A stretch of DNA of 39,534 nucleotides, taken from Pseudomonadota bacterium (GTDB taxonomy: Bacteria > Pseudomonadota > Alphaproteobacteria > Rhizobiales > Xanthobacteraceae). Below are positions 25,201-33,194 of this stretch, one piece after another (within the stretch, counting starts at the first letter, position 1; each line of letters starts with the position of its first letter). A program made the position numbers and the translations under genes. Under the pieces are notes generated by a model. The model was not told the origin of the DNA. It did not search any database and was given only the letters and a program-made list of their open reading frames with translations. The stretch spans positions 1 through 39,534 of the forward strand of contig JAEWJH010000062.1 of NCBI GenBank assembly GCA_023386635.1. Reading direction: 5' to 3'.

Positions 25201-25344
25201 ATCGTTTTCGGCCTCGGCTTCGCGACGATCCTCACCCTGATCGTCACGCCGGCGGCGCTGATGATGATCGAGAAAGGCCGCCTGTGGCGGCTCCGCCGGC
25301 TCGAGCGCTGGCGCGGCAAACCGATGTCGCAACCGGCGGAATGA
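22237..25344 (+). CDS. RND efflux pump inner-membrane transporter (AcrB/HAE-like)
   Basis: 1035-aa proton-driven transporter with twelve membrane helices and two large periplasmic loops. TM1 is ARLTIASLIFLLLAGYVAY. TM4 carries Asp395-Asp396 in AVGMLVDDAIIV, the proton-relay pair of the hydrophobe/amphiphile pumps. The second half repeats the fold, with AGVIVNNNIVLIDTYDRL and RPVLLTAVTAILGVLPIAFG. The protein is slightly shorter than AcrB (1049 aa) and diverges in the porter domain, so it is a distant branch with unknown substrates. It ends six bases before the convergent hutC stop; no terminator is evident there. Confidence 0.94.
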   Translation: MIDAAISHARLTIASLIFLLLAGYVAYQTIPKEAEPDVKIPIIYVQLTQRGISPEDSERLLLRPVETQLKSVANVKEMRSTGYEGGGYVLLEFEAGFNSNAALADVRAKVDQAKRDLPKDADEPSVQEVNLSLYPVLVVGLSGDLPERSLLRIARSAKNAVEQVPGVLSAELRGARDEAVEIIAEPMLLKSYGISLDQLIQSFGTQNNLIAAGALEGETGRFSVKVPALIERPEDVLKIPLAASADAAVTLGDVAQVRPTFKDATSVTRVNGRPAMTIEVSKRTGANLIETVDGVRRTIDTLRKTWPEAVHVSFTQDKSKVIRQMLHDLQNSVATGVLLVVVIIMFTLGFRASLFIGIAIPASFLAGVLGLQLAGLTVNIVVLFSLILAVGMLVDDAIIVSEFAERRMAEGMPPQQAYSLAAKRMAGPVIAATATRVAAFSPLLFWPGIVGEFMKYLPITLIATLSASLVVALFFTPTLGALLGKASAVPHDERAADNGFYMRLVKRALARPGATLAIAAALLILVPVAYGKFGSGVEFFPDVEPDFGQIIVHGRGNLSLDEKDRVLALAEKRVLNMPGLQTVYTRVGEQPRGSSEITEDTIGIIQYEFSDWKVRPTAREIMAEIRTATADIPGVSIEVTAPRGGPPTGKPVQVQIGGLNPDALPAAAKKVAALLAERSDIRDLDDGLPLPGIDWKMNVNKSEAAKYGASPTSVGTAVQLVTNGVKVTEYRPSDSDKAVDILVRFPDNMRSLDRIDDLRVQTQAGSVPIGNFVERKAAPRVGYINRIAGNRVITVTANVAQGVQTAKTQEEIAATLAKTDLGPGVTWRLKGEDEERAKAGAFLMKAFGVAIFLIFAILLAQFNRLTSVGLVLSAVVLSTIGVLLGLLIMGQPFGVVMTGIGVIANAGVIVNNNIVLIDTYDRLKREGMAARDAILETCRERARPVLLTAVTAILGVLPIAFGVNIEFLTRELTVGAPATQWWISLSTAIVFGLGFATILTLIVTPAALMMIEKGRLWRLRRLERWRGKPMSQPAE

Positions 25345-25350
25345 GCGGCG

Positions 25351-26094
25351 TTAACCCGCCGGATTGAAGCGCGCGGCGAGCCCATGGCGCTCGCCGGGAT
25401 AGCTGAGAATGACATGGGTGACGGACTGTCCCGCATTGACCGTCCGTCGCTCGATCACCAGACAGGCGTCGCGCATATCGATATGCAGCGCCGCGGCCAT
25501 GACCGCATCGGCGTTGACCGCGCGGATATGATGCTCCGCCTCGCTCCACGGCACTTTCTTCAGGAGCCAGTGGCCCGGCGAGACGCCATCAAACCGCTCG
25601 TCGCGGGCTGACGGCACCATCGCCAGATTGATCAGCCGATCCTCCAGCGCGAACGGTTCGTCGTCGGCAAAATGCACGCAGGTCAGCGCCAGAACCGGCG
25701 TGCCGGCCTCGACCGCGAGCCGCGCCGCATCGCGCTTGGTCGCCTTGCGCTCGGTGCGCTGCGTCACGGTGAGACGATACTCTTTGTTGGCGCGGCGCAC
25801 GTCCTCCTCCACGGGACGAACCTGCAGCACATTCGCTTCGGCCACCGGCGCGGCAACGAAGCTGCCCGAGCGACGGCGGCGCACGATCAGGCCAGCTGCC
25901 GCGAGCGCGCTCAACGCCTTGTTCACGGTCATGCGCGAACAGTCGTAGTGCTTGAGCAGGTCCTGCTCCGACGGCACGCGATGGCCGGGCGGCCATTCGC
26001 CGGAGACGATGGCACGCTCCAGATCGCGGCGAATTTCGCCATAGCGCGGCAGCGCTTCGGCTTCATCCCCGACGGGAGCAATGGGGTCAGGCAT
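25351..26094 (-). CDS. hutC: Histidine utilisation repressor HutC
   Basis: 247-aa GntR/HutC-type repressor. The winged helix (about 17-85) reads RYGEIRRDLERAIVSGEWPPG and SEQDLLKHYDCSRMTVNKALS. The UTRA ligand domain (about 95-240) ends TVNAGQSVTHVILSYPGERHGL. HutC represses hut genes and is released by urocanate. It is the second gene after hutF and overlaps it by eight bases. Two matches to the TGTATATACA-type HutC operator lie in the hutF/hutI spacer. Confidence 0.93.
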   Translation of the reverse strand: MPDPIAPVGDEAEALPRYGEIRRDLERAIVSGEWPPGHRVPSEQDLLKHYDCSRMTVNKALSALAAAGLIVRRRRSGSFVAAPVAEANVLQVRPVEEDVRRANKEYRLTVTQRTERKATKRDAARLAVEAGTPVLALTCVHFADDEPFALEDRLINLAMVPSARDERFDGVSPGHWLLKKVPWSEAEHHIRAVNADAVMAAALHIDMRDACLVIERRTVNAGQSVTHVILSYPGERHGLAARFNPAG

Positions 26095-27460
26095 CGAGCA
26101 GCCTTTTCATCGCGGCACGATAGCGCGCATGGACCTCGGCATGCCGACGATGCCGTCCGTTCTCCACCACCTTCTCGCCGGAGGTGAACACGGTCTGCAC
26201 CGCATCGCGGCCGGCGGAGAAAATCCACGCATCGAGCCAGTGATCGGACGACGCGCCGGCGAAATCCGGATGCTCGGCATCGAGCACGACGATATCGGCA
26301 CGACGGCCGACGGCCAGTTCACCGATCGGACGGCCCAGCGCCTGCGCGCCGCCTGTCAGCGACTCCTTGAACAGCCGCCGTCCGGTCGACTCGCCTTCCT
26401 GCGTCGTCATCACATTGCGCGCGCGGTGCATAAGCCTTTGACTGTATTCCAGCATACGCAACTCGCCGGGCGCATCGATCTCGATATTGGAATCGCTGCC
26501 GACGCCGAAGCGTCCACCGGCGGCGAGATAAGCTTCACCGTTGAAGACGCCATCGCCGAGCGATGCTTCGGTGAGCGGGCACAAGCCGGCGACCGCGTGC
26601 GCATGTGCCATGCGTTTGGTTTCGTCCGCCGTCATATGCGTGGCGTGGATCAGGCACCACCGGTCATCGACCGGCGCGTGGTCGAGCAGCCATTCCACCG
26701 GCCGCTGGCCGCACCAGGCGATGCAGTCGTTCACTTCCTTGGTCTGCTCGGCGATGTGAATATGCACGGGGCCGCCCTTCGTTGCATCAAGCACCGCGCG
26801 CAGCGTCTCCGGCGTCACCGCGCGCAGCGAATGCGGCGCGATGCCAACCACCGCGCCCGGCAGCGGCGTACACGCCGCACGCGCGCGCTCGACCAGCCGC
26901 AGGAACCGTTCCGGATCGTTGATGAAACGGCGCTGGCCCTGCGTCGGCGTCTGCCCGCCGAAACCGGCATAGCCGTAAAGCACCGGCAACAGGGTCAGAC
27001 CGATTCCGGTCTCGCCCGCCGCCGCGGCGATGCGGAACGCCATCTCGCCCAGTTCCGCATGCGGCGCGCCATCGGCGCCGTGATGCAGATAATGAAACTC
27101 GCCGACCGTGGTGAAGCCGCGCTCCAGCATCTCGACATAAGCGAGCGCCGCGATGGCCTCGACATCGTCGGGTGTCAGTCGGCCGAGGAAGCGATACATC
27201 ACGTCGCGCCAGGTCCAGAAGCTGTCGCCGGCGGGGCCGCGACGTTCGGCAAGCCCGGCCAGGCCACGCTGGAACGCATGGCAATGCAGGTTCGGCAGGC
27301 CCGGCACCGCGAGACCTGCGACCCGCTCCGCACCCTCCGCCCCTTGGCGCGGCGCGTCGGCCGATAGCGCGGTGATAACCCCGTCTGCCACCGTGACCCG
27401 GACATCGCGCCGCCAGCCCTCCGCCAGCCACGCATGGTCGAACATATAATGACGGGACAC
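26087..27460 (-). CDS. hutF: Formimidoylglutamate deiminase HutF
   Basis: 457-aa amidohydrolase-superfamily enzyme that deaminates N-formimino-L-glutamate to N-formyl-L-glutamate in the five-step histidine route. Metal-binding motifs are LPNLHCHAFQRGLAG, HIHIAEQTKEV, LIHATHMT and GVGSDSNIEID. LCPLTEASLGDGVF is typical for HutF. I favour the GTG at 27458-27460 because GGAGG lies five bases before it; the ATG at 27488-27490 would add ten residues but has no ribosome binding site. A HutG deformylase, needed for the next step, is not in the window. The gene is divergent from hutI and followed by the overlapping hutC. Confidence 0.94.
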   Translation of the reverse strand: MSRHYMFDHAWLAEGWRRDVRVTVADGVITALSADAPRQGAEGAERVAGLAVPGLPNLHCHAFQRGLAGLAERRGPAGDSFWTWRDVMYRFLGRLTPDDVEAIAALAYVEMLERGFTTVGEFHYLHHGADGAPHAELGEMAFRIAAAAGETGIGLTLLPVLYGYAGFGGQTPTQGQRRFINDPERFLRLVERARAACTPLPGAVVGIAPHSLRAVTPETLRAVLDATKGGPVHIHIAEQTKEVNDCIAWCGQRPVEWLLDHAPVDDRWCLIHATHMTADETKRMAHAHAVAGLCPLTEASLGDGVFNGEAYLAAGGRFGVGSDSNIEIDAPGELRMLEYSQRLMHRARNVMTTQEGESTGRRLFKESLTGGAQALGRPIGELAVGRRADIVVLDAEHPDFAGASSDHWLDAWIFSAGRDAVQTVFTSGEKVVENGRHRRHAEVHARYRAAMKRLLDA

Positions 27461-27512
27461 CGCACCCTCCGCCGCAGCCAGCTGCGTCATGCCACAATCA
27501 ATAGCCGAAACA

Positions 27513-27526
27513 ATCGTATAGACAAT
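27513..27526. promoter_or_regulatory. Weaker HutC-type operator (hutF side)
   Basis: ATCGTATAGACAAT has two mismatches to the perfect dyad at 27546-27559. Their centres are 33 bp apart, about three helix turns, so two HutC dimers could bind the same DNA face in the divergent spacer. Confidence 0.55.
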
Positions 27527-27545
27527 TTAGCCCCGGCCGGACAAT

Positions 27546-27559
27546 ATTGTATATACAAT
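27546..27559. promoter_or_regulatory. HutC operator (hutI side)
   Basis: ATTGTATATACAAT is a perfect 14-bp palindrome that fits the known HutC target core TGTATATACA. It lies 48 bp before the hutI start and about 85 bp before hutF. Confidence 0.8.
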
Positions 27560-27607
27560 TAAGCCGAGACCGGCTGCGGCGAACCGCCGATGACGGGAGA
27601 GACTTGC

Positions 27608-28816
27608 ATGCGTTTCGACACGATCTGGCACGACGCCCGCCTCGCCACGCTGGACGAGACCCGTCCCGGCCTCGGCGTTGTCGAGAAAGCGGCCATCGCC
27701 GCCAGGGATGGCAAGATCGTTTTCGCCGGCCCGGCGGCGGAGCTACCGACCGGTGCGGACGCGGCGGAGCGGATCAAGCTCGACGGCCGCTGGATCACCC
27801 CCGGCCTGATCGACTGCCACACCCATCTCGTTTACGGCGGCGACCGCGCCCATGAATTCGAGCAGCGGCTCGCCGGCGTGTCCTATGAGGAGATCGCCCG
27901 CGCCGGCGGCGGCATCGTCTCGACGGTGAAGGCCACGCGCGCCGCGACCGAGGACCAGTTGGTGGCGACGGCGCTGCCGCGCCTCGATCATCTGCTCGCG
28001 GAAGGCGTCACCACCATCGAGATCAAGTCCGGCTACGGACTCGACCAGGAAACGGAAACCCGCGTGCTGCGCGCGGCGCGGCGTCTCGGCGGCGAGCGCG
28101 CGGTCGGCGTCACGACGACGTTCCTCGGCGCGCATGCGATGCCGCCGGGCGAGACCGACAAGGATGCGTTCATTGCGTCGGTTTGTAAAATGATCCCGGA
28201 CCTCGCCGGGGCGAAGCTGGCGGACGCGGTCGATGCGTTCTGCGAGGGCATCGCCTTCTCGCCGGAACAGACCGCACGCGTGTTCGATGCCGCGAAGGCG
28301 GCCGGCCTGCCGGTGAAGCTGCATGCCGACCAGCTTTCCAACCTGCACGGCGCGGCGCTGGCCGCGCGCTACAACGCGTAGTCCGCCGATCATCTCGAAT
28401 ACACCGACGAGGCCGGCGCCGCCGCCATGGCGAAGGCCGGCACCGTCGCGGTGCTGCTGCCCGGCGCGTTCTACGTTCTGCGGGAAAAGCAGTTGCCGCC
28501 TGTCGAAGCGTTCCGCCGCCACGGCACGAAGCTCGCGATCGCCACCGACAGCAATCCCGGCACCTCGCCGATCACCTCGCTGCTGCTCACCATGAATATG
28601 GGCGCGACGCTGTTCCGCCTCACGATCGACGAACTGATCGCCGGCGTGACACGCGAAGCCGCGCGCGCGCTCGGCCGGCTCGACAGCGTCGGCACGCTCG
28701 CGCCCGGCAAGTGGTGCGATCTCGCGATCTGGAACGTCGAGCGGCCGGCCGAGCTGGTCTATCGCATCGGCTTCAATCCGCTCGCGCAGCGCGTCTGGCG
28801 CGGCAAATCCGTTTGA
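27608..28816 (+). pseudogene. hutI: Imidazolonepropionase hutI interrupted by an in-frame amber codon
   Basis: Without interruption this would be a 402-codon imidazolonepropionase, the normal length, hydrolysing imidazolonepropionate to formiminoglutamate. Codon 258 (28379-28381) is TAG. Before it lie the metal motif DCHTHLVYGGDRAHEFEQRL, FLGAHAMPP and LPVKLHADQLS. After it, in the same frame, follow SADHLEYTDEAGA, LLPGAFYVLREKQLPP, the metal ligand motif ATDSNPGTSP and the C-terminal strand. The stop replaces a residue that is normally Leu in RYGALSADHLEY. A 257-residue product would lack the SDSNPG-type ligand and be inactive. The start ATG at 27608 follows GGGAG. It may be a real mutation, read through, or a sequence error. 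Confidence 0.85.
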
Positions 28817-28842
28817 ATCAATCCGCTAACTGGAGAGATCCG

Positions 28843-30504
28843 ATGAGTCGTATCGATAACACCCGCTCGATCCGCGCGCCGCGCGGCAGCCAACTCAACG
28901 CCAAGAGCTGGCTGACCGAGGCGCCGCTGCGCATGCTGATGAACAACCTCGACGCGGAAGTCGCCGAGAAGCCGCATGAGCTCGTGGTCTATGGCGGCAT
29001 CGGCCGCGCCGCGCGTACCTGGGAAGCGTTCGACCGCATCGTTGCCTCGCTGAAGAAGCTCGAAGCCGACGAGACGCTGATCGTACAGTCCGGCAAGCCG
29101 GTGGCGGTGATGCGCACCCATCCCGACGCGCCGCGCGTGCTGATCGCCAACTCCAATCTCGTGCCGCACTGGGGCAACTGGGATCACTTCCACGAGCTCG
29201 ATCGCAAGGGCCTGATGATGTACGGCCAGATGACGGCCGGCTCCTGGATCTATATCGGCTCGCAGGGCATCGTTCAGGGCACCTACGAAACCTTCGTCGA
29301 AATCGGCCGCCGCCACTATGGCGGGACGCTTGCCGGAAAATGGATTCTCACCGCCGGTCTCGGCGGCATGGGCGGCGCGCAGCCGCTCGCCGCGACCATG
29401 GCCGGCGCATCCTGCCTCGCGGTCGAATGCCAGCCGAGCCGCATCGAGATGCGGCTGAAGACCGGCTATCTCGACGTGCAGGCCAAGAATCTCGACGACG
29501 CTCTCGCGGTCATCGCCAAGGCGTGCAAGGAGAACAAGCCGCTCTCGGTCGGCGTGCTCGGCAACGCCGCGGAGATTTTCCCCGAACTCGTCCGCCGTGG
29601 CGTGAAGCCCGACGTCGTCACCGATCAAACGTCCGCGCACGATCCCGTCAACGGCTATCTGCCGAAGGGCTGGACGCTGGCGCAGTGGGAAGAAAAGCGC
29701 GAGAGCGATCCGCAGGCGGTGGCGAAGGCCGCGCGCCAATCGATGGTCGACCACGTCAAGGCGATGCTCGACTTCTACAAGATGGGCATCCCGACGCTCG
29801 ACTACGGCAACAACATCCGCCAGATGGCGAAGGAAGAAGGCCTTACCAACGCCTTCGACTTTCCGGGCTTCGTGCCCGCCTATATCCGTCCGCTGTTCTG
29901 CCGCGGCATCGGTCCGTTCCGCTGGGCCGCGCTGTCGGGCGATCCGGAAGACATCTACAAGACCGACCAGAAGGTGAAGGAGCTGTTGCCGGACAACAAG
30001 CACCTGCACAACTGGCTCGACATGGCGCGCAAACGCATCAAGTTCCAGGGTCTGCCGGCGCGCATCTGCTGGGTCGGCCTCGGCGATCGCCATCGTATCG
30101 GTCTCGCTTTCAACGAGATGGTGGCGAAGGGCGAGCTGAGCGCGCCGGTTGTGATCGGCCGCGACCATCTCGACTCCGGCAGCGTCGCCTCACCGAACCG
30201 CGAAACCGAAGCGATGAGGGACGGCTCCGACGCGGTGTCCGACTGGCCGCTGCTCAACGCGCTGATCAACTGCGCGAGCGGCGCAACCTGGGTGTCGCTG
30301 CATCACGGCGGCGGCGTCGGCATCGGCTATTCGCAGCACGCCGGCATGGTGATCGTCGCCGACGGCACGCCGGAAGCAGCCAGACGCCTCGAGCGCGTGC
30401 TGTGGAACGATCCGGCCAGCGGCGTGATGCGTCACGCCGACGCCGGTTATGAGGATGCCATTGCCTGCGCGAAGGAATACAACCTCAATCTGCCGAGTCT
30501 TTGA
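28843..30504 (+). CDS. hutU: Urocanate hydratase
   Basis: 553-aa cytoplasmic urocanase that uses tightly bound NAD to convert urocanate to imidazolonepropionate. The family signature FQGLPARICWVGLGDRHRIG is at about residues 396-415. Strong conservation is seen in GQMTAGSWIYIGSQGIVQGTYET and ILTAGLGGMGGAQPLA. The length equals the usual 550-560. The ATG at 28843 is preceded by GGAGA at 28832-28836. It lies 26 bp after hutI; the hutH gene that commonly sits between or beside them is missing from this cluster. Confidence 0.97.
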   Translation: MSRIDNTRSIRAPRGSQLNAKSWLTEAPLRMLMNNLDAEVAEKPHELVVYGGIGRAARTWEAFDRIVASLKKLEADETLIVQSGKPVAVMRTHPDAPRVLIANSNLVPHWGNWDHFHELDRKGLMMYGQMTAGSWIYIGSQGIVQGTYETFVEIGRRHYGGTLAGKWILTAGLGGMGGAQPLAATMAGASCLAVECQPSRIEMRLKTGYLDVQAKNLDDALAVIAKACKENKPLSVGVLGNAAEIFPELVRRGVKPDVVTDQTSAHDPVNGYLPKGWTLAQWEEKRESDPQAVAKAARQSMVDHVKAMLDFYKMGIPTLDYGNNIRQMAKEEGLTNAFDFPGFVPAYIRPLFCRGIGPFRWAALSGDPEDIYKTDQKVKELLPDNKHLHNWLDMARKRIKFQGLPARICWVGLGDRHRIGLAFNEMVAKGELSAPVVIGRDHLDSGSVASPNRETEAMRDGSDAVSDWPLLNALINCASGATWVSLHHGGGVGIGYSQHAGMVIVADGTPEAARRLERVLWNDPASGVMRHADAGYEDAIACAKEYNLNLPSL

Positions 30505-30537
30505 CGGATCGTTTGGCTGATCCCTGAGGTCTAAACA

Positions 30538-31119
30538 ATGCGCACCATTCGAGCCGCCGACTATCGCCGCATGCCGTGGAAGAACGGCGGCGGCTCGACC
30601 ACCGAGGTGGCGATCGCTCCGGCGAATGCCACGCTCGACACTTTCGACTGGCGCGTCAGCATGGCGCATGTGGCGACGCCGGGACCGTTCTCACGGTTTC
30701 CCGGCATCGACCGCACGCTGGCGGTGATCGCAGGCGCCGGCCTTCATCTGGCGATCGCCGGCCTGACGGTGACGCTGGACCGCGGCGCACCGCCGCACTT
30801 CTTTCCCGGCGATATCGACACCGACGCGACGCTGATCGACGGGCCGATCGACGATCTGAATGTGATGAGCCGTCGCGCGCGCTACGACCACCGCATGACG
30901 CGCCATAGCGCCGGCGAAACGGTGCCGCTGCCACGCGATGCGGAGACGGTGCTGCTGATGCCGCGCGGCGGGACTATCATTCTTGGCGACCGGCCGATCG
31001 CTGACGGCGACACCGCGATGCTCGACCGCCCCGACCTCGCCGCGACCCGCACGATCACGTTGCGCGGCGACGGCCCTCACACCGCCGAGATCTACCTGAT
31101 CGCCTTCTGGCCGCGATAG
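30538..31119 (+). CDS. hutD: HutD family protein
   Basis: 193-aa cupin-fold protein of the HutD/Ves family. The N-terminal ADYRRMPWKNGGGSTTEVAIAP and WRVSMAHVATPGPFSRFPGIDRTLAV are diagnostic. HutD is found in many proteobacterial hut operons, where it has been proposed to fine-tune expression, perhaps by binding formylglutamate or urocanate; no enzyme activity is established. It follows hutU by 33 bp and ends the hut operon. Confidence 0.9.
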   Translation: MRTIRAADYRRMPWKNGGGSTTEVAIAPANATLDTFDWRVSMAHVATPGPFSRFPGIDRTLAVIAGAGLHLAIAGLTVTLDRGAPPHFFPGDIDTDATLIDGPIDDLNVMSRRARYDHRMTRHSAGETVPLPRDAETVLLMPRGGTIILGDRPIADGDTAMLDRPDLAATRTITLRGDGPHTAEIYLIAFWPR

Positions 31120-31190
31120 CCCGGCGGCTGCGCTTCCGCTATGGATGCACGCTGCCGGCGGATCACCGCCGGCCTTCGGTGGATTGTGCC

Positions 31191-32303
31191 ATGCTGACAT
31201 TGCGCGAGGTAACGAGCGAGTTCTGGGAGTATCGGCTGGACAAGCCGATCGGCGGTTCCGGCGTCAAACAGATCGACATCATCGTCGTGCATCTGCACGG
31301 CGAACGCGGCGGCAAATCCCACAGTGGCAAATCCTTTAGCGGAATGGGCTTCAGCTATGTGCTCGGCGGCGGCGGGCGCATCGCCCATGACGCCACCACG
31401 CTCCTGCTCGACCGGTTCGTGCGCGGCCAGACCATCGAACACCCGATCAAGCTCTGGCACCAGATTTCCGCGTCGTTCAACCGGCTCGGCAAGGGACCGA
31501 ACAATATCGCGCTCGCCGCCATCGACGTCGCCGCGTGGGACCTCTATGCGCGCAGCCTAGACATGCCGCTCGGTCTTGCCATGGGCGGCGCAGCCTCGCG
31601 CCCGGTGCCGATCTACGGCAGCGGCGCGTTCTATGCCGGCCAGACGCCGGACGATGCCGCCGCCGCGGCGACACGCCACGTCCGCAACGGCTATCGCGCG
31701 GTGAAGCCGCGCGCCGCCGGCGCGCCGTCAGATCGCGAGTTGCTCAAGGCGGTCGCGGCCGTGCTGCCCGGCGACACGCAGATGTTCGTCGATGCCAATG
31801 AGAAATGTGATCTCGTGGCCGCGCACAGCCTGATGCGGCTCGCCGCCGACTATCATGTCGCGTTCGTGGAGGAGCCGCTGCCCGCGAACAACCTCGCCGG
31901 CTATCGCACGCTGGCGGCATCGGCGCCGGTGCCGATCGCATTCGGCGAGCATATCCAGGGCACCGACGCGCTGGCGCCGTTCATGCTCGACCGGCTCTGC
32001 GCCGTGGTGCAGCCCGATCTGGCGATGATGGGCGGGCTGACCGATTGCCTGAAACTGTGCGCGTGGGCGGAGCAGACCAACACCAGCGTCTCGCCGCATT
32101 TCCTGCCGGCGCTGTTCGTGCATCTCGCGCACGCTTCGCCCGCCGTGCGCTGGCTGGAAGACTTCCCGACCATCGAAGCGCTGTTCGATGCGCCGATGAC
32201 GGTCCAGGACGGCATGGTGTCTCCCGCCACGCAGCCGGGCCAACCACCCGGTCATGGCATCGTCTGGAAATCCGGCGCGCGCGAGACCTATCGCGTCATC
32301 TGA
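31191..32303 (+). CDS. Enolase-superfamily protein, mandelate racemase type
   Basis: 370-aa acid-sugar dehydratase or racemase candidate. The N-terminal capping domain (about 1-115) contains FSGMGFSYVLGGGG. The barrel has the metal ligands Asp (FVDANEKC), Glu (VEEPLP) and Glu (FGEHIQG). The His-Asp dyad of the mandelate racemase subgroup is present as SPHFLPAL and QPDLAMMGG. The base motif is VKPR in place of the usual KxK, so the second lysine is arginine. That change restricts possible chemistry, and I cannot name the substrate. The ATG at 31191 has GGTGGA seven bases upstream; a GTG at 31179 is an alternative. It follows hutD by 71 bp and is not a known hut gene. Confidence 0.85.
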   Translation: MLTLREVTSEFWEYRLDKPIGGSGVKQIDIIVVHLHGERGGKSHSGKSFSGMGFSYVLGGGGRIAHDATTLLLDRFVRGQTIEHPIKLWHQISASFNRLGKGPNNIALAAIDVAAWDLYARSLDMPLGLAMGGAASRPVPIYGSGAFYAGQTPDDAAAAATRHVRNGYRAVKPRAAGAPSDRELLKAVAAVLPGDTQMFVDANEKCDLVAAHSLMRLAADYHVAFVEEPLPANNLAGYRTLAASAPVPIAFGEHIQGTDALAPFMLDRLCAVVQPDLAMMGGLTDCLKLCAWAEQTNTSVSPHFLPALFVHLAHASPAVRWLEDFPTIEALFDAPMTVQDGMVSPATQPGQPPGHGIVWKSGARETYRVI

Positions 32304-32325
32304 ACGCGGTGAGACCGGCGCTGCG

Positions 32326-33074
32326 TTACCACGCCGCGTCGGCGATCATCGCCTCGGGGCCGTCTGGCCGCGCGGTCCAGAGCTTCAGGCCCTCACCCTC
32401 GGCGCGCGCGTGCAGCAGCACCGGATCGTTGTCGAACAGCGGCGACACTGAACGGAACGAGAAGCGCGCGGGCGGCGTGCCGCGCACCGCCGTGGCGAAA
32501 TTCATCAGCAAGGTCGCCTGCAGCGGCCCGTGCACGACAAGGCCGGGATAGCCTTCCACGCTGGTCGCATAGCGGCGATCGTAATGGATGCGATGACCGT
32601 TGAACGTGAGCGCGGAATAGCGGAACAGGAAGGGCGGCGACGGATCGATCGCGCGCCGGTGTTCGCCCGGCTCGCACGCCGGCGGCGTTTTCAATGGCGC
32701 ACCGCCATCGGCGCCGCGATAGACGATGTCCTGCCGTTCCTCGACCTTCACCGCGCCGTCGACGGCGATCGTGTGCTGGACGGTGACAAAGCACAGCACG
32801 CCGCTGCGGCCTTCCTTCACGCTCACATCGGCGATGCGCGACGTGCGCGTGATAGCATCGCCAATGCGAAGGTCGCCCTGGAAGGTCAGCGCGCCGCCGG
32901 CCCACATGCGCCGCGGCAGCGGCACCGTCGGCAAAAAGCCGCCGCGCTGCGGGCCGCGGCATCGAAGGTCGCCCGGAACTTACGCGCGAGATCGGCGCTA
33001 ACCACATCGGCCGACTGTGCTTCGCGGCCTATCCAGCCGCGGAATCTATCGAGATCGGCTGCGGACAACGTCAT
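32326..33074 (-). pseudogene. Decayed FAS1/MaoC-like dehydratase (mesaconyl-CoA hydratase type)
   Basis: Two frames together resemble the roughly 280-residue dehydratases of the mesaconyl-C4-CoA hydratase/FAS1-like group. The first frame, from ATG 33072-33074, gives MTLSAADLDRFRGWIGREAQ and continues to KFRATFDA. The second frame gives QRGGFLPTVPLPRRMWAGG, then TRTSRIADVSVKEGRSGVL and the C-terminal hot-dog segment FNGHRIHYDRRYATSVEGYPG and LVVHGPLQATLLMNF. Between them a stretch of about 30-35 residues (the LWHW..LGxDGHP region of homologues) is missing and the frame is shifted, around 32925-32965. A single intact product cannot be made. A 202-aa C-terminal protein starting at 32934 could be translated but lacks the N-terminal half-fold. 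Confidence 0.7.
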
Positions 33075-33194
33075 ATCGCCTTTTATCAACCGGCAACCCT
33101 GCCCTCAACCACGCCCAAAACAACGCCGTTTATATTTGACAGAACCCAGGCCCCCACCAAATACTCTCCAGTCGGGCGGCCTTCCTCATTGCTG

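Noticed and set aside
32393..33007. Third-frame 204-codon reading over the dehydratase pseudogene
   Set aside because: It does not match the family; the recognisable segments are in the other two frames.
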